DNA of 64,000 nt from Magnetococcales bacterium (GTDB lineage Bacteria > Pseudomonadota > Magnetococcia > Magnetococcales > JADGCH01). The first letter of the stretch is position 1. Each line of letters opens with the position of its first letter. The translations under genes and the position numbers were made by a program. The DNA lies in assembly GCA_015229115.1 (NCBI GenBank), contig JADGCH010000002.1, positions 1-64,000 on the forward strand, written 5' to 3'. The notes beneath the pieces are model-generated. The model worked only from the letters and a program-made list of their open reading frames with translations. It was not told the origin of the DNA and made no database searches. Positions 31,386-39,647 of this stretch are shown piece after piece.

Positions 31386-31611
31386 GGTCTTGATCGCAAC
31401 CGGGGGCACGATTAGGATCGTTCTGAACCGTCACCACCAACGTCTCAATGCGCTGTTCGGCCTCATCCAGCCGCTGTTGACACTGCTGCACCAGCTGAAT
31501 ACCCTCCTCAAACGTACCCAGACTCTGCTCCAGTGGCAGATCACCACGTTCCAGCTGCTGCACGATAGACTCCAGTCTGGCCAGAGAGCGCTCAAAGTCG
31601 ATCGATTGCAT
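31378..31611 (-). CDS. xseB: Exodeoxyribonuclease VII small subunit
   Basis: MQSIDFERSLARLESIVQQLERGDLPLEQSLGTFEEGIQLVQQCQQRLDEAEQRIETL. Confidence 0.95.
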   Translation of the reverse strand: MQSIDFERSLARLESIVQQLERGDLPLEQSLGTFEEGIQLVQQCQQRLDEAEQRIETLVVTVQNDPNRAPGCDQDHD

Positions 31612-31616
31612 GCTTG

Positions 31617-32894
31617 TCAGGCTCCAACCTTGAAGTGGCGCTGCCAATCGGGAAAATGGATTACGCTACCCGGTGCCATACCACCCGCCAGTAACTGCTC
31701 CCTGACATCCGCCCCATGGGTGATAACAATCTGGTCGTCGTAGTCGTTACTGGCCAGAATTTGGGCTACCGTCTCCTCGGTCAGAACGATCTGCGGTATC
31801 ATCTGCTGCAACACACGGCTGATAACCGGAGCATCCCCAGCTACCTGACACAGCACCAGTCGACCGGTCCCCGGCAGGTTGGACACCAGATGGCTGATGG
31901 CATGCAGGGCCATGACTGTGGCATAGTGACCATCCAGATCAGCCAGCTTGAGTTCTCGGCCGATGGTGCCCCCTTCGTCACAACGCCAGACGGTATATTG
32001 TCTGGCAAATTCCATCGCCGAGATGTAATCGCGGAAACGGAACAGAAACTGGGTCAGTGTTGGCAAGCTCTGGATCATGAAGGCGTTGATACCCTCCAGA
32101 AAGGCGCCCTGATCTTCCTTGCTGATGACCGTTGTGCGTTGCAGCAGGCGCAACAGCACAAACAGCGCCAGATTGAGCCCCCCCTGGATGGCGTCGCGTC
32201 GATCGAGATTGACTGACAGGGAAAAACTGCCCGGATTCTGTACCAGCGTGGTGTTGTAACCGACCCCCCAACGGTAGAAGGGACGTGTCGCCACATGAAG
32301 GGTGCCATAGGCCAACACCTGCGCCAACCAGATCAGGGGTGCATAACCCTTATGACTGTTGAAACAGACCCGCGCCAGCACCTCAGTACGAAACAGCACC
32401 CGGTCCGGCATGGCGACACTGGTGGTGATGAAGCGAAACAGCTGCAGAGGATCCGCTGCTGTAAATTGCCGCGGCTGATCGATGGCAAAACTGTTACCCA
32501 GACTGGTCTGACTGCCGACGTGCCAACTTTCAACCGGCGCATAGTAGGCCACGACGTCCGGATGATGTTCCATGAACAGCAACCCACTCAACAACCGCTC
32601 GGCAATCAATTGGTCATCATCAGCCAGATAAAGCACATAGCGCCCACGGGCCGTGCGCAACAAGCTGGCAAGACAGCGTTCCATACCGATGTTGTGGGGA
32701 TAATGAAAGGCCTGGATCATCGGCAGGGTCTGCTGCATGGCAGAGATCACCTCAGCACTGCCATCGGTAGAACCGTTGTTGCCGATCAGAATCTCAACCG
32801 GCAGATCCCATTGCAGCACAAACTGGAGCTGTTTCAGGGTATCGTGCAACCGTGCGGCACGGTTGTAGGTAGGGATACAGAGGCTCAGGATCAT
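31617..32894 (-). CDS. Glycosyltransferase family 2 with additional C-terminal domain
   Basis: MILSLCIPTYNRAARLHDTLKQL...VEILIGNNGSTDGSAEVI...GRYVLYLADDDQLI; C-term ...GMAPGSVIHFPDWQRHFKVGA. Confidence 0.88.
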   Translation of the reverse strand: MILSLCIPTYNRAARLHDTLKQLQFVLQWDLPVEILIGNNGSTDGSAEVISAMQQTLPMIQAFHYPHNIGMERCLASLLRTARGRYVLYLADDDQLIAERLLSGLLFMEHHPDVVAYYAPVESWHVGSQTSLGNSFAIDQPRQFTAADPLQLFRFITTSVAMPDRVLFRTEVLARVCFNSHKGYAPLIWLAQVLAYGTLHVATRPFYRWGVGYNTTLVQNPGSFSLSVNLDRRDAIQGGLNLALFVLLRLLQRTTVISKEDQGAFLEGINAFMIQSLPTLTQFLFRFRDYISAMEFARQYTVWRCDEGGTIGRELKLADLDGHYATVMALHAISHLVSNLPGTGRLVLCQVAGDAPVISRVLQQMIPQIVLTEETVAQILASNDYDDQIVITHGADVREQLLAGGMAPGSVIHFPDWQRHFKVGA

Positions 32895-34261
32895 GGCTGC
32901 CCGCCCTCCGCTGCCACCCGAAAGTTGCGCTGCCACTCAGGAAAAAGGATGATGCGTCCGGGTGCCACGCCCTGCTGTTGCAAACGCTGCCGTAACTCGG
33001 GCTGTTCGGTGATGACGATACCACGAGCTAATTCTTGCGGCAGTTGCTGCTCCGCCACCACACGCATGATCATCAGTTTCTGGTAGTGGGGCCACAACTG
33101 CTCGACACAGTGGCTGAAAAAATAGGCCGCTTGTGGTGCATGGCAAAACAGCAGCTCACCAGGCCCACCTGGCAGGTCGTAGGCCAGCTCCAGTACCGCC
33201 TGAACGGCCGCCTGTGGGCTACCATGCTGCTCCTGCCAATGCTGGATCGACTCCGGCGTGACATCGTTGTTCCATAGCATGGATTGGGCAAAAAATTCCA
33301 GTCCACCGACAAAGTCGCGGTTCATGACACCAAAATTGGCCGCTACCGACAGATTGGTGGTCAAATAACGGTTGATCTGAATCAGCGCCGACCGGCGCAG
33401 ATGATCGGGTACCGTATGGGTGGCCAAGGTGCGCAACAGAGCCTGACGCAGGGCCAGATCCCAACTGATACGCAGCATATCGCGCCGGTTGAGAATCCAG
33501 TTGACACCCTCGTTACCACGACGCAGCACCATCTGATCAGCCGGCGTGTTACGCAGCATCCAGAGATAGAACGGTATCGGGGTAAAATAGACATCACCAT
33601 AGTCAAGCAGTTTGAACAGCAGGTCAAACAGGAAATAGCTGCGATTGAGGGTAAAACAGCTCCGACCGACGGCATCGGTGCGCAGAATGGCATTTTCCGG
33701 CATGATGAAATGGTCCAGCATGAAATTGAATAGATCCAGTGCCATGGGACGATCAAACAGCCGCGGCGGATTGAAACGGTCGCCCTTGTCAAAACGGGCC
33801 TGATGGGAACAATCCCACATGGCTGGTGGAGCATAGTAACCCACGATACGGGGGTTGCTGTCGAGAAACTGGATGGCCGCCAGGGTGGCCTCGGGCATGA
33901 GCTGGTCGTCGTCGCCCAGGTAGGTGAGATACCGCCCACGGGCAACACGGAACAAGGCGGTCATGTTGCGCTCGACGCCACGATTGCGACGTGACAGAAA
34001 AGGCCGGATCATCGGCAGGTGACTGCGGCGCATTTCCTCAATGACGGCAGCACTCTCATCTTGCGAGGCATCATCAGCGACCAGAATCTCAACCGGGAAA
34101 GGGGCTTGCTTGACCCATTGCAGGTGCTCCAGCGTGGTACGCAGAATGGCGGCACGATTATAGGTGGGGATACAGATGGATAGGATGGGACCGCTGCCGC
34201 TTGTGTTCACTCTGACGGGCTCGATTTTGGAAAGTTGTCGTGATGGCCCATTGTAACGCAA
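32891..34261 (-). CDS. Glycosyltransferase family 2 paralogue with same C-terminal domain
   Basis: ILSICIPTYNRAAILRTTLEHLQ...EILVADDASQDESAAVI...GRYLTYLGDDDQLM; C-term ...GVAPGRIILFPEWQRNFRVAA. Confidence 0.88.
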   Translation of the reverse strand: MRYNGPSRQLSKIEPVRVNTSGSGPILSICIPTYNRAAILRTTLEHLQWVKQAPFPVEILVADDASQDESAAVIEEMRRSHLPMIRPFLSRRNRGVERNMTALFRVARGRYLTYLGDDDQLMPEATLAAIQFLDSNPRIVGYYAPPAMWDCSHQARFDKGDRFNPPRLFDRPMALDLFNFMLDHFIMPENAILRTDAVGRSCFTLNRSYFLFDLLFKLLDYGDVYFTPIPFYLWMLRNTPADQMVLRRGNEGVNWILNRRDMLRISWDLALRQALLRTLATHTVPDHLRRSALIQINRYLTTNLSVAANFGVMNRDFVGGLEFFAQSMLWNNDVTPESIQHWQEQHGSPQAAVQAVLELAYDLPGGPGELLFCHAPQAAYFFSHCVEQLWPHYQKLMIMRVVAEQQLPQELARGIVITEQPELRQRLQQQGVAPGRIILFPEWQRNFRVAAEGGQP

Positions 34262-34304
34262 TACCGCCGCTTGTCAAGCACAGCAGTCATTGGTTAAAAT
34301 TATA

Positions 34305-34320
34305 AATGATACTTATCATT
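34305..34320. promoter_or_regulatory. Fur-box-like palindrome AATGATA-CT-TATCATT
   Basis: Perfect 7-bp inverted repeat with 2-bp spacer, resembling the GATAATGATAATCATTATC core; upstream of the phasin gene. Confidence 0.5.
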
Positions 34321-34352
34321 AAAAAAAATTTATTTTTTTGCACTGCAAAAAG

Positions 34353-34381
34353 TTGACAAAGGGAACCGGACGCCCTACCTT
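34353..34381 (+). promoter_or_regulatory. Candidate sigma70 promoter TTGACA-N17-TACCTT for phasin gene
   Basis: TTGACA at 34353-34358, TACCTT at 34376-34381. Confidence 0.5.
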
Positions 34382-34486
34382 AGTTGACATATCGCACCGA
34401 CTGATATCTCGAGACTGTCATGCGAAACCGTGTCTCCATTGCGTCTTTGATTCATCGTTTGTCTTCAATGAAGGGGAGTTTTTACT

Positions 34487-34858
34487 ATGTCTAACAATAA
34501 TGTCGTCCAATACGTTCAGGATATGACCGCAACGGTTGTCAATTCGATGGTCCGTCTTCAGGAGATCAATGGCAGCATGATCCAGAAGCTGGCCCAGCAT
34601 CAACTGACCGCTGCCAACGACCTGATGGCCAGCAGCTCCAAGCAGCTGCAGGAGTTCAGTGCCGTCAACAATCCGTCAGAAGTGGTTGGCAAACAGGCCG
34701 ACTTGGCCAAAGAGTGGCACGACAAGATCTTCAGCCATGCCAAACAGACCATGGATCTGCTGATGTCGACCAATACCGAGCTGCACAAGATGATGGAACA
34801 GAATCTTAACAATATCTCAGAAAGCTTCTCCAAGAACGTCAGCGGCATCGCCGCCTAA
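34487..34858 (+). CDS. Phasin family protein (polyhydroxyalkanoate granule associated)
   Basis: MSNNNVVQYVQDMTATVVNSMVRLQEINGSMIQKLAQHQLTAANDLMASSSKQLQEF...AKEWHDKIFSHAKQTMDLLMSTNTELHKMMEQNLNNISESF, phasin_2-like. Confidence 0.8.
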   Translation: MSNNNVVQYVQDMTATVVNSMVRLQEINGSMIQKLAQHQLTAANDLMASSSKQLQEFSAVNNPSEVVGKQADLAKEWHDKIFSHAKQTMDLLMSTNTELHKMMEQNLNNISESFSKNVSGIAA

Positions 34859-34871
34859 GGCTTTTTTTATG

Positions 34872-34897
34872 CCTGGGGCGATGTCCCCAGGCATACA
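34872..34897. repeat. Perfect 10-bp inverted repeat ATGCCTGGGG-CGATGT-CCCCAGGCAT just 3' of phasin gene; possible transcription-end hairpin
   Basis: Directly read; a T7 run lies immediately 5' of the hairpin rather than 3', so it is not a textbook intrinsic terminator. Confidence 0.6.
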
Positions 34898-34913
34898 GCG
34901 TCACAGGCTATGG

Positions 34914-35894
34914 TTAATGCGCTGCCTGAGGCTCATCACCGAAGATCTCCTGCAGCGAATGGGCGTCGACAAATCGGTCGGTCCATTGTTCCAAAAGATC
35001 CAGACTGGCATTGAGCACCCTAGGCTCTACCCAGGATGGTAGCGTGGCAAAACGACGCCGAAGCAGGCGTAGCAAGACTGACTGTTCACCCTTTTCTATG
35101 CCTTTTTCTATGCCTTTTTCTATGCCTTTTTCTATGCCGATTTGCTCAAAACTAGTCACATAAGATGGCATTTTATTTCCTCCTTCAAGTTCTGCCAGCT
35201 CGCACGAGAGCTGATGATTGGCAACCTTCGATAACCGCAACACCCAGTCGACGAAGCGCAGCAGTTGCCGGATCTTCTGATGGGTGAATCCCTTCTGGTA
35301 CAAGCCACGGATGATCTCCTTCTTGACCTGATAGCGCCGCTCGGCATCGCCTCGGGTTTGCTTGGCGTACAGGTGAGCCAGCAGGACGACGGCAAAAGGA
35401 TTGTCCGACGATCTCAGCTCCTCTTCACGGTTCATAAAGTCGAGCAACTTGACGGCGTTGAACTGGTAGATCACCTGACTGCCCAGCAACCCGGAACGAT
35501 ATTCCTGCGGACGCCAGCCCTCATCCATGTCGGCCAGTAAGGCAATACCGACTACCTTCCTGCGGAATAGGTCGTAGATACGGTAGTGGCACTGGAACAT
35601 GCGCTCTTCAAATCCGGTGACCCGATCCCCTTGCGCCTCGACATGCAGCAGGATCCAGTGCTCACAGCCATCCTTGAGCCACACCTTGATCAGCTTATCC
35701 ACCCGCCGGTTGGTGGTAGCGGCATCGACCAGAATGCGCGCCAGCTCCTGATCGAGGAATTCCGGAGCACGCGACCAGTCGATCAGAGCATGAAGATCGG
35801 GCAGCAACATCGCCAGTAAATCGTCGAGCAGCTCTTCGATCACTTCCTTCCAAGGGCTATCGTACTCATCCTGTGGTGGCGGAGATTCATGCAC
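34914..35894 (-). CDS. Rpn/PDDEXK-family putative transposase-nuclease protein
   Basis: SPWKEVIEELLDDLLAMLLPDLHALIDWSRAPEFLDQEL...RRVDKLIKVWLKDGCEHWILLHVEAQGD...FQCHYRIYDLF...; C-terminal GIEK repeat typical of this family. Confidence 0.8.
   Translation of the reverse strand: MHESPPPQDEYDSPWKEVIEELLDDLLAMLLPDLHALIDWSRAPEFLDQELARILVDAATTNRRVDKLIKVWLKDGCEHWILLHVEAQGDRVTGFEERMFQCHYRIYDLFRRKVVGIALLADMDEGWRPQEYRSGLLGSQVIYQFNAVKLLDFMNREEELRSSDNPFAVVLLAHLYAKQTRGDAERRYQVKKEIIRGLYQKGFTHQKIRQLLRFVDWVLRLSKVANHQLSCELAELEGGNKMPSYVTSFEQIGIEKGIEKGIEKGIEKGEQSVLLRLLRRRFATLPSWVEPRVLNASLDLLEQWTDRFVDAHSLQEIFGDEPQAAH
35089..35136. repeat. 12-bp in-frame tandem repeat (cctttttctatg x4) encoding GIEK repeats
   Basis: Four units, first slightly degenerate, within the Rpn-like CDS. 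Confidence 0.9.
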
Positions 35895-36042
35895 TGGCTA
35901 TCTTCTTTTTGCCCGGTTCAGATACCACGTTGACCATCCGTGCATCGTATCACGCAAGAATATTGTGTGCAACTGAGTACAAAATACTGTATTTTACAAA
36001 CAGGTTTAAAAAAATAGCGACATGCTTTCAGGAACAAGATCC

Positions 36043-36603
36043 CGTGGTTGAACAGAGCCGTCACAGACAGAAAATACTGGTGGTCGATGATGATCTATTG
36101 AGTATCCGGGTACTCAACGAGTTACTGGCGGATCACTACGACACCTTTATTGCTACCGATGGCGAGTCGGTATTAAGGCTGGCGATGGAGCTGTTACCCG
36201 CGCCGATGATGTTCCCGATATCGTCACGGGAGATTCCAATTGGACCGGACAAATCCTGGCTCGCCTACTGGACAATGCCTTCAAGTTTACCGCTGCAGGC
36301 TCAGTATCCCTGAAGATCGTGCTGGAACGCCATCCGAAACAGGAAGATGAACTGGTTTTTGCCATCCTGGATACTGGCCCTGGCGTTGCACCGGAGATAC
36401 AGGAGGAGATCTTTGAGCATTTTACCTGCGGTGCCAAGGATCCGCGCACCGAACACCAAGGCGGTATCGGCATGGGTTTGGCGATCTGTCAACAGGCCAT
36501 CGGGCTCATGAAGGGTCACGTCTGGATCGAGCAGAGCGGACCCGGCGGCAGCGAATTCCGTTTCTCGATCCCGTGTGGCAATCCAGCTGAACTAACCCGT
36601 TGA
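36043..36603 (+). pseudogene. Degenerate histidine kinase: receiver N-terminal half joined out of frame to a HATPase domain (HisKA and REC end missing)
   Basis: RQKILVVDDDLLSIRVLNELLADHYDTFIATDGESVLRLAMELLP then frame change to VTRADDVPDIVTGDSNWTGQILARLLDNAFKFTAAGSVSLKIVLERHPKQEDELVFAILDTGPGVAPEIQEEIFEHF...GIGMGLAICQQAI. Confidence 0.8.
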
Positions 36604-37065
36604 GGCGTCCGCCGAGGCAGCCAAGTGGTGGTTAAGTTCCTCCATCATCTGGATGCTGTTACGCACGCCACGGGCGGCTGCGGCATAGGCCTCATCGTCT
36701 TGCAGGGCTTTGGCGATGACCAACCGCAAAATTTCGGCATCGAAAGGCTTGGTCAGGTAGTAATAGGCGCCGGCCTCCAACCCTTGCACAATCTCCTCGC
36801 TGCTATCTTTCGCGGTTAGAAAAACCACCGGAATGTGCTGGGTCGATGGATTGGCCTTGAGCTGCTCCAATACGGCAAAGCCATCCATGTCCGGCATGTT
36901 GATATCCAGCAGGATCAGGTCTGGTGGATTGGCTGCGGCGATTTTCAGGGCCTTGCGACCATCGGTAGCCATAAACAGCTCATGGTCCGGGTTCATGTAG
37001 GATTCCAATATCTTGAGATTACTCGGCAGATCATCAACCAGTAATATTTTATGTGATGCCATCAT
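36592..37065 (-). CDS. Response regulator (receiver plus short helical tail)
   Basis: MMASHKILLVDDLPSNLKILESYM...DLILLDINMPDMDGFAVLEQL...LTKPFDAEIL. Confidence 0.9.
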   Translation of the reverse strand: MMASHKILLVDDLPSNLKILESYMNPDHELFMATDGRKALKIAAANPPDLILLDINMPDMDGFAVLEQLKANPSTQHIPVVFLTAKDSSEEIVQGLEAGAYYYLTKPFDAEILRLVIAKALQDDEAYAAAARGVRNSIQMMEELNHHLAASADASTG

Positions 37066-37076
37066 GGTGCTCCAAA

Positions 37077-37217
37077 TCAGTTTAAGGTAGTCAGCAGTCC
37101 AATCACACCCACCCATAGCGCCACATGGTATTCCCGCACGAACAGACCGGCGTGCTTGAGCCCCGTACGTAAATCAACCATCAACGTCTCCACCTCTCGG
37201 TCCACTTCTCGGCCCAT
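37077..37217 (-). CDS. Possible 46-aa small membrane protein (below the ORF-track cutoff)
   Basis: Manual translation: MGREVDREVETLMVDLRTGLKHAGLFVREYHVALWVGVIGLLTTLN*; overlaps the 3' end of the upstream CDS. Confidence 0.3.
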   Translation of the reverse strand: MGREVDREVETLMVDLRTGLKHAGLFVREYHVALWVGVIGLLTTLN

Positions 37218-37711
37218 AGGGTCCTGGCGAACAAGCGCAACCGTCGTCCCCAATCCCTGATAGTCGCCACCATGTGCCGCATAGTGGCCACAACAGGCCA
37301 GCGGCTTATGACCTCATGGGCCCAGTGCTTGAATTGAACCACCCGGTTGTAAACCACCCCAAACAAGGCAAAGGTCATCAGTTTGGGCTTGGCCAGCACA
37401 AACAGCCGGGCTGAAATGGTGGTTCCGATGAGTTTGGCGACCACAATCAGGGCGATGCCAGCCCCTGTTCGTCCGTGCGCAATGAGGTATAAAGCCGCCA
37501 GTTTGACTGGTAGCAAGGTCAGGATCGGCAGGGCAAACAGAGCCAGCGTGGCGTAGGGTCCCAGGGTCACCACCCACTGCTCCAGCCGCGCCACCAGCCG
37601 CATGCGTGCCAGCCAAGCCGCCAGATCGGTGATCCTGTCCCAGACCAGCTCTTCGAACAGCACGATCAGGGCGGCCAGCAGCGCCGCTGGATAGGTGAGG
37701 ATTCTCCTCAT
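37181..37711 (-). CDS. Hypothetical multi-pass membrane protein
   Basis: MRRILTYPAALLAALIVLFEELVWDRITDLAAWLARM...TLALFALPILTLLPVKLAALYLIAHG... Confidence 0.7.
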   Translation of the reverse strand: MRRILTYPAALLAALIVLFEELVWDRITDLAAWLARMRLVARLEQWVVTLGPYATLALFALPILTLLPVKLAALYLIAHGRTGAGIALIVVAKLIGTTISARLFVLAKPKLMTFALFGVVYNRVVQFKHWAHEVISRWPVVATMRHMVATIRDWGRRLRLFARTLWAEKWTERWRR

Positions 37712-37724
37712 GGTCCGAGCCTGG

Positions 37725-39626
37725 TCATGGCTCCAGACGCTTGACAATCTCCTGGGTTTTGATGGCGGTCAGATCGCGCAGCTGCAGCCCCGATGCGCCG
37801 GTCTTGAGCACCCGGCTGACGCTGACTGCTTTCTGGCTCATTTTGGCGAACGGCTGCCAAAACTCCTTGGCCACCGACACCTGCCCCGATTCATCGATCG
37901 GGACCATGTAGGCCTCGCGCGGCTTAATCTGAAACACTAACCTGACCTGATTCATGGTCTCAGGCGTAATGGTGAAGCTCTCCCCACCAGCGCGTGAGAA
38001 CTTCTGGTGCATGATCGAGGCAATGGAAAAATCGACCCCGCCACTACCGTTGCGCCGGAAGGCCAGGCCATTGCCTACCTTGTTGCCCTGGACAATGGTG
38101 TAGGGTGGCTCATCCAGCAGGCGGTCCATGGCCAACAACTGATTGGCGAAGGGTTCCAGACCGGTTTTGGCAGCGCCGGTTGTGGCAGCGGTAACCGTTG
38201 TCGTTGTGGTGGCCGGCGTAGCTGGAGCAGCCGGTGCAGTGGCCGGTTTGGTCTCAGCCGCAGCTGGAGCGGCAGCCGATGTAGCCGGTGCGGCTGGTGC
38301 AACCACTGCCGATGCTGCCGGTGCACTCGGTTTGGTCTCGGCTACCGTTGCAGCAGCAGGGGGCGGTGAGGTCGGCGGTACCGGAGCAGCCACCATTTTC
38401 ATGGCCGGAACCGGACGGGAAGAGCTCAACGCCGCCGAATCGACCGTCGCACGTGAATGCCAGGTTAACCAGGCCATCCACGTCACACCGGCCACGGCCA
38501 AAGCGATGAATAGCCAGCGGCTGTTGGCGGCCGTTTTAGGGGGGTGATTGGTGACCGGCGGTGCTGGTGCGACCGGTGGCGGAGGTGGAGCCGCCATCGC
38601 AGCCGCCTGAACCTGCTGCAACTGCTCCATCTGCTGCTCAAGCAGGCGCTGCTTGCGTTCCAGTTCATCGAAATAGGCCTGACGCATCTGCCGCTCCGCC
38701 TCGCCCAGTTTGACTTCTTCGAGGATATCGCGTCCGGTGGTAGGGGGCTCCGGCTCAATCAGCTGCTGTTCCGGCTCCTGATCCATGCCCAATGAGGGCG
38801 ATGACAGAATGCGTTGCTGCAACGATTCCGAAACCGGCATCGGCTGCAACTGGTACGCCTGCAACTGCAACAGACCCATCAGCAGTTCCGGCTTGAGAAT
38901 GGTGGAAAACAGCAGCCAAATGGTATCGCCATCATACGCCGGATCCAGCTCAAGCTCCTCCGACAGGAGAGGGTCCGAATCAATGACACTGCCAACGGCC
39001 AGCAGTTTTTCGACGAAGGGACGGAACTGCTGCCGGTCAATCTGGACGGCAAAAAAGCTGAGACCATGGTAGAGAGCAGCGGCTACCGCATCCGGATAAC
39101 GCTCCAGCTCGAAGGGTGCTGCACCAACCGGCGCCATCACCGGCTGCTGCCATGGATCGGAGGCCAGAAACTGCTCCGGCTCTGACTCCAGTTCGGGCTC
39201 GAACTCGGGCTCCACGACCGCAGACGATTCTCGACGCATGCGCCGATCGAGTAGATCCTGTAACAGTTCAATCTGCTGCTGCACATCCGGCGACCCACTC
39301 AGATCAAGATCGATCAGCAGCAAATGAAGCGTCTCCAGACCCGAGACCAAGTGGGCGGTTACCTCACGATCAACGGTGATCGATTGCTGATCGACCTGAT
39401 AAAGAAGGGTCTCCATCAGCTGACTCAGCTGCACCACTGCTGATAGACCCAGCAGTTCGGCCGATCCACGAACACCACGGAAAGTACGGATCAGCCGCTG
39501 CAGCACCGCCGGATCGACCGCACCCAAGTGGTCATCCAGGCTGCGCAGATCGGTTTGGCTGATGGCCAGACGCTTGACCGCCTCATCCATAAATAGTTTC
39601 AGTTGGGTATCATCCCTGCCAGCCAT
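37725..39626 (-). CDS. Membrane-spanning protein: N-terminal degenerate HPt-like domain, coiled segment, one TM, Ala/Pro/Thr-rich linker and C-terminal periplasmic domain
   Basis: N-term RLIRTFRGVRGSAELLGLSAVVQLSQLMETLL (HPt-like, His absent); TM WLFIALAVAGVTWMAWLTW; linker with ETKPSAPAASA / ETKPATAPAAP repeats. Confidence 0.7.
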   Translation of the reverse strand: MAGRDDTQLKLFMDEAVKRLAISQTDLRSLDDHLGAVDPAVLQRLIRTFRGVRGSAELLGLSAVVQLSQLMETLLYQVDQQSITVDREVTAHLVSGLETLHLLLIDLDLSGSPDVQQQIELLQDLLDRRMRRESSAVVEPEFEPELESEPEQFLASDPWQQPVMAPVGAAPFELERYPDAVAAALYHGLSFFAVQIDRQQFRPFVEKLLAVGSVIDSDPLLSEELELDPAYDGDTIWLLFSTILKPELLMGLLQLQAYQLQPMPVSESLQQRILSSPSLGMDQEPEQQLIEPEPPTTGRDILEEVKLGEAERQMRQAYFDELERKQRLLEQQMEQLQQVQAAAMAAPPPPPVAPAPPVTNHPPKTAANSRWLFIALAVAGVTWMAWLTWHSRATVDSAALSSSRPVPAMKMVAAPVPPTSPPPAAATVAETKPSAPAASAVVAPAAPATSAAAPAAAETKPATAPAAPATPATTTTTVTAATTGAAKTGLEPFANQLLAMDRLLDEPPYTIVQGNKVGNGLAFRRNGSGGVDFSIASIMHQKFSRAGGESFTITPETMNQVRLVFQIKPREAYMVPIDESGQVSVAKEFWQPFAKMSQKAVSVSRVLKTGASGLQLRDLTAIKTQEIVKRLEP

Positions 39627-39647
39627 GATGCGTTCTCCTGTTGTGGG

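Noticed and set aside
38160-38400. Ala/Pro/Thr-rich stretch as a separate repeat element or second ORF (38143-38547 +)
   Set aside because: It is a low-complexity linker of the minus-strand membrane protein; the plus-strand ORF is its antisense shadow.
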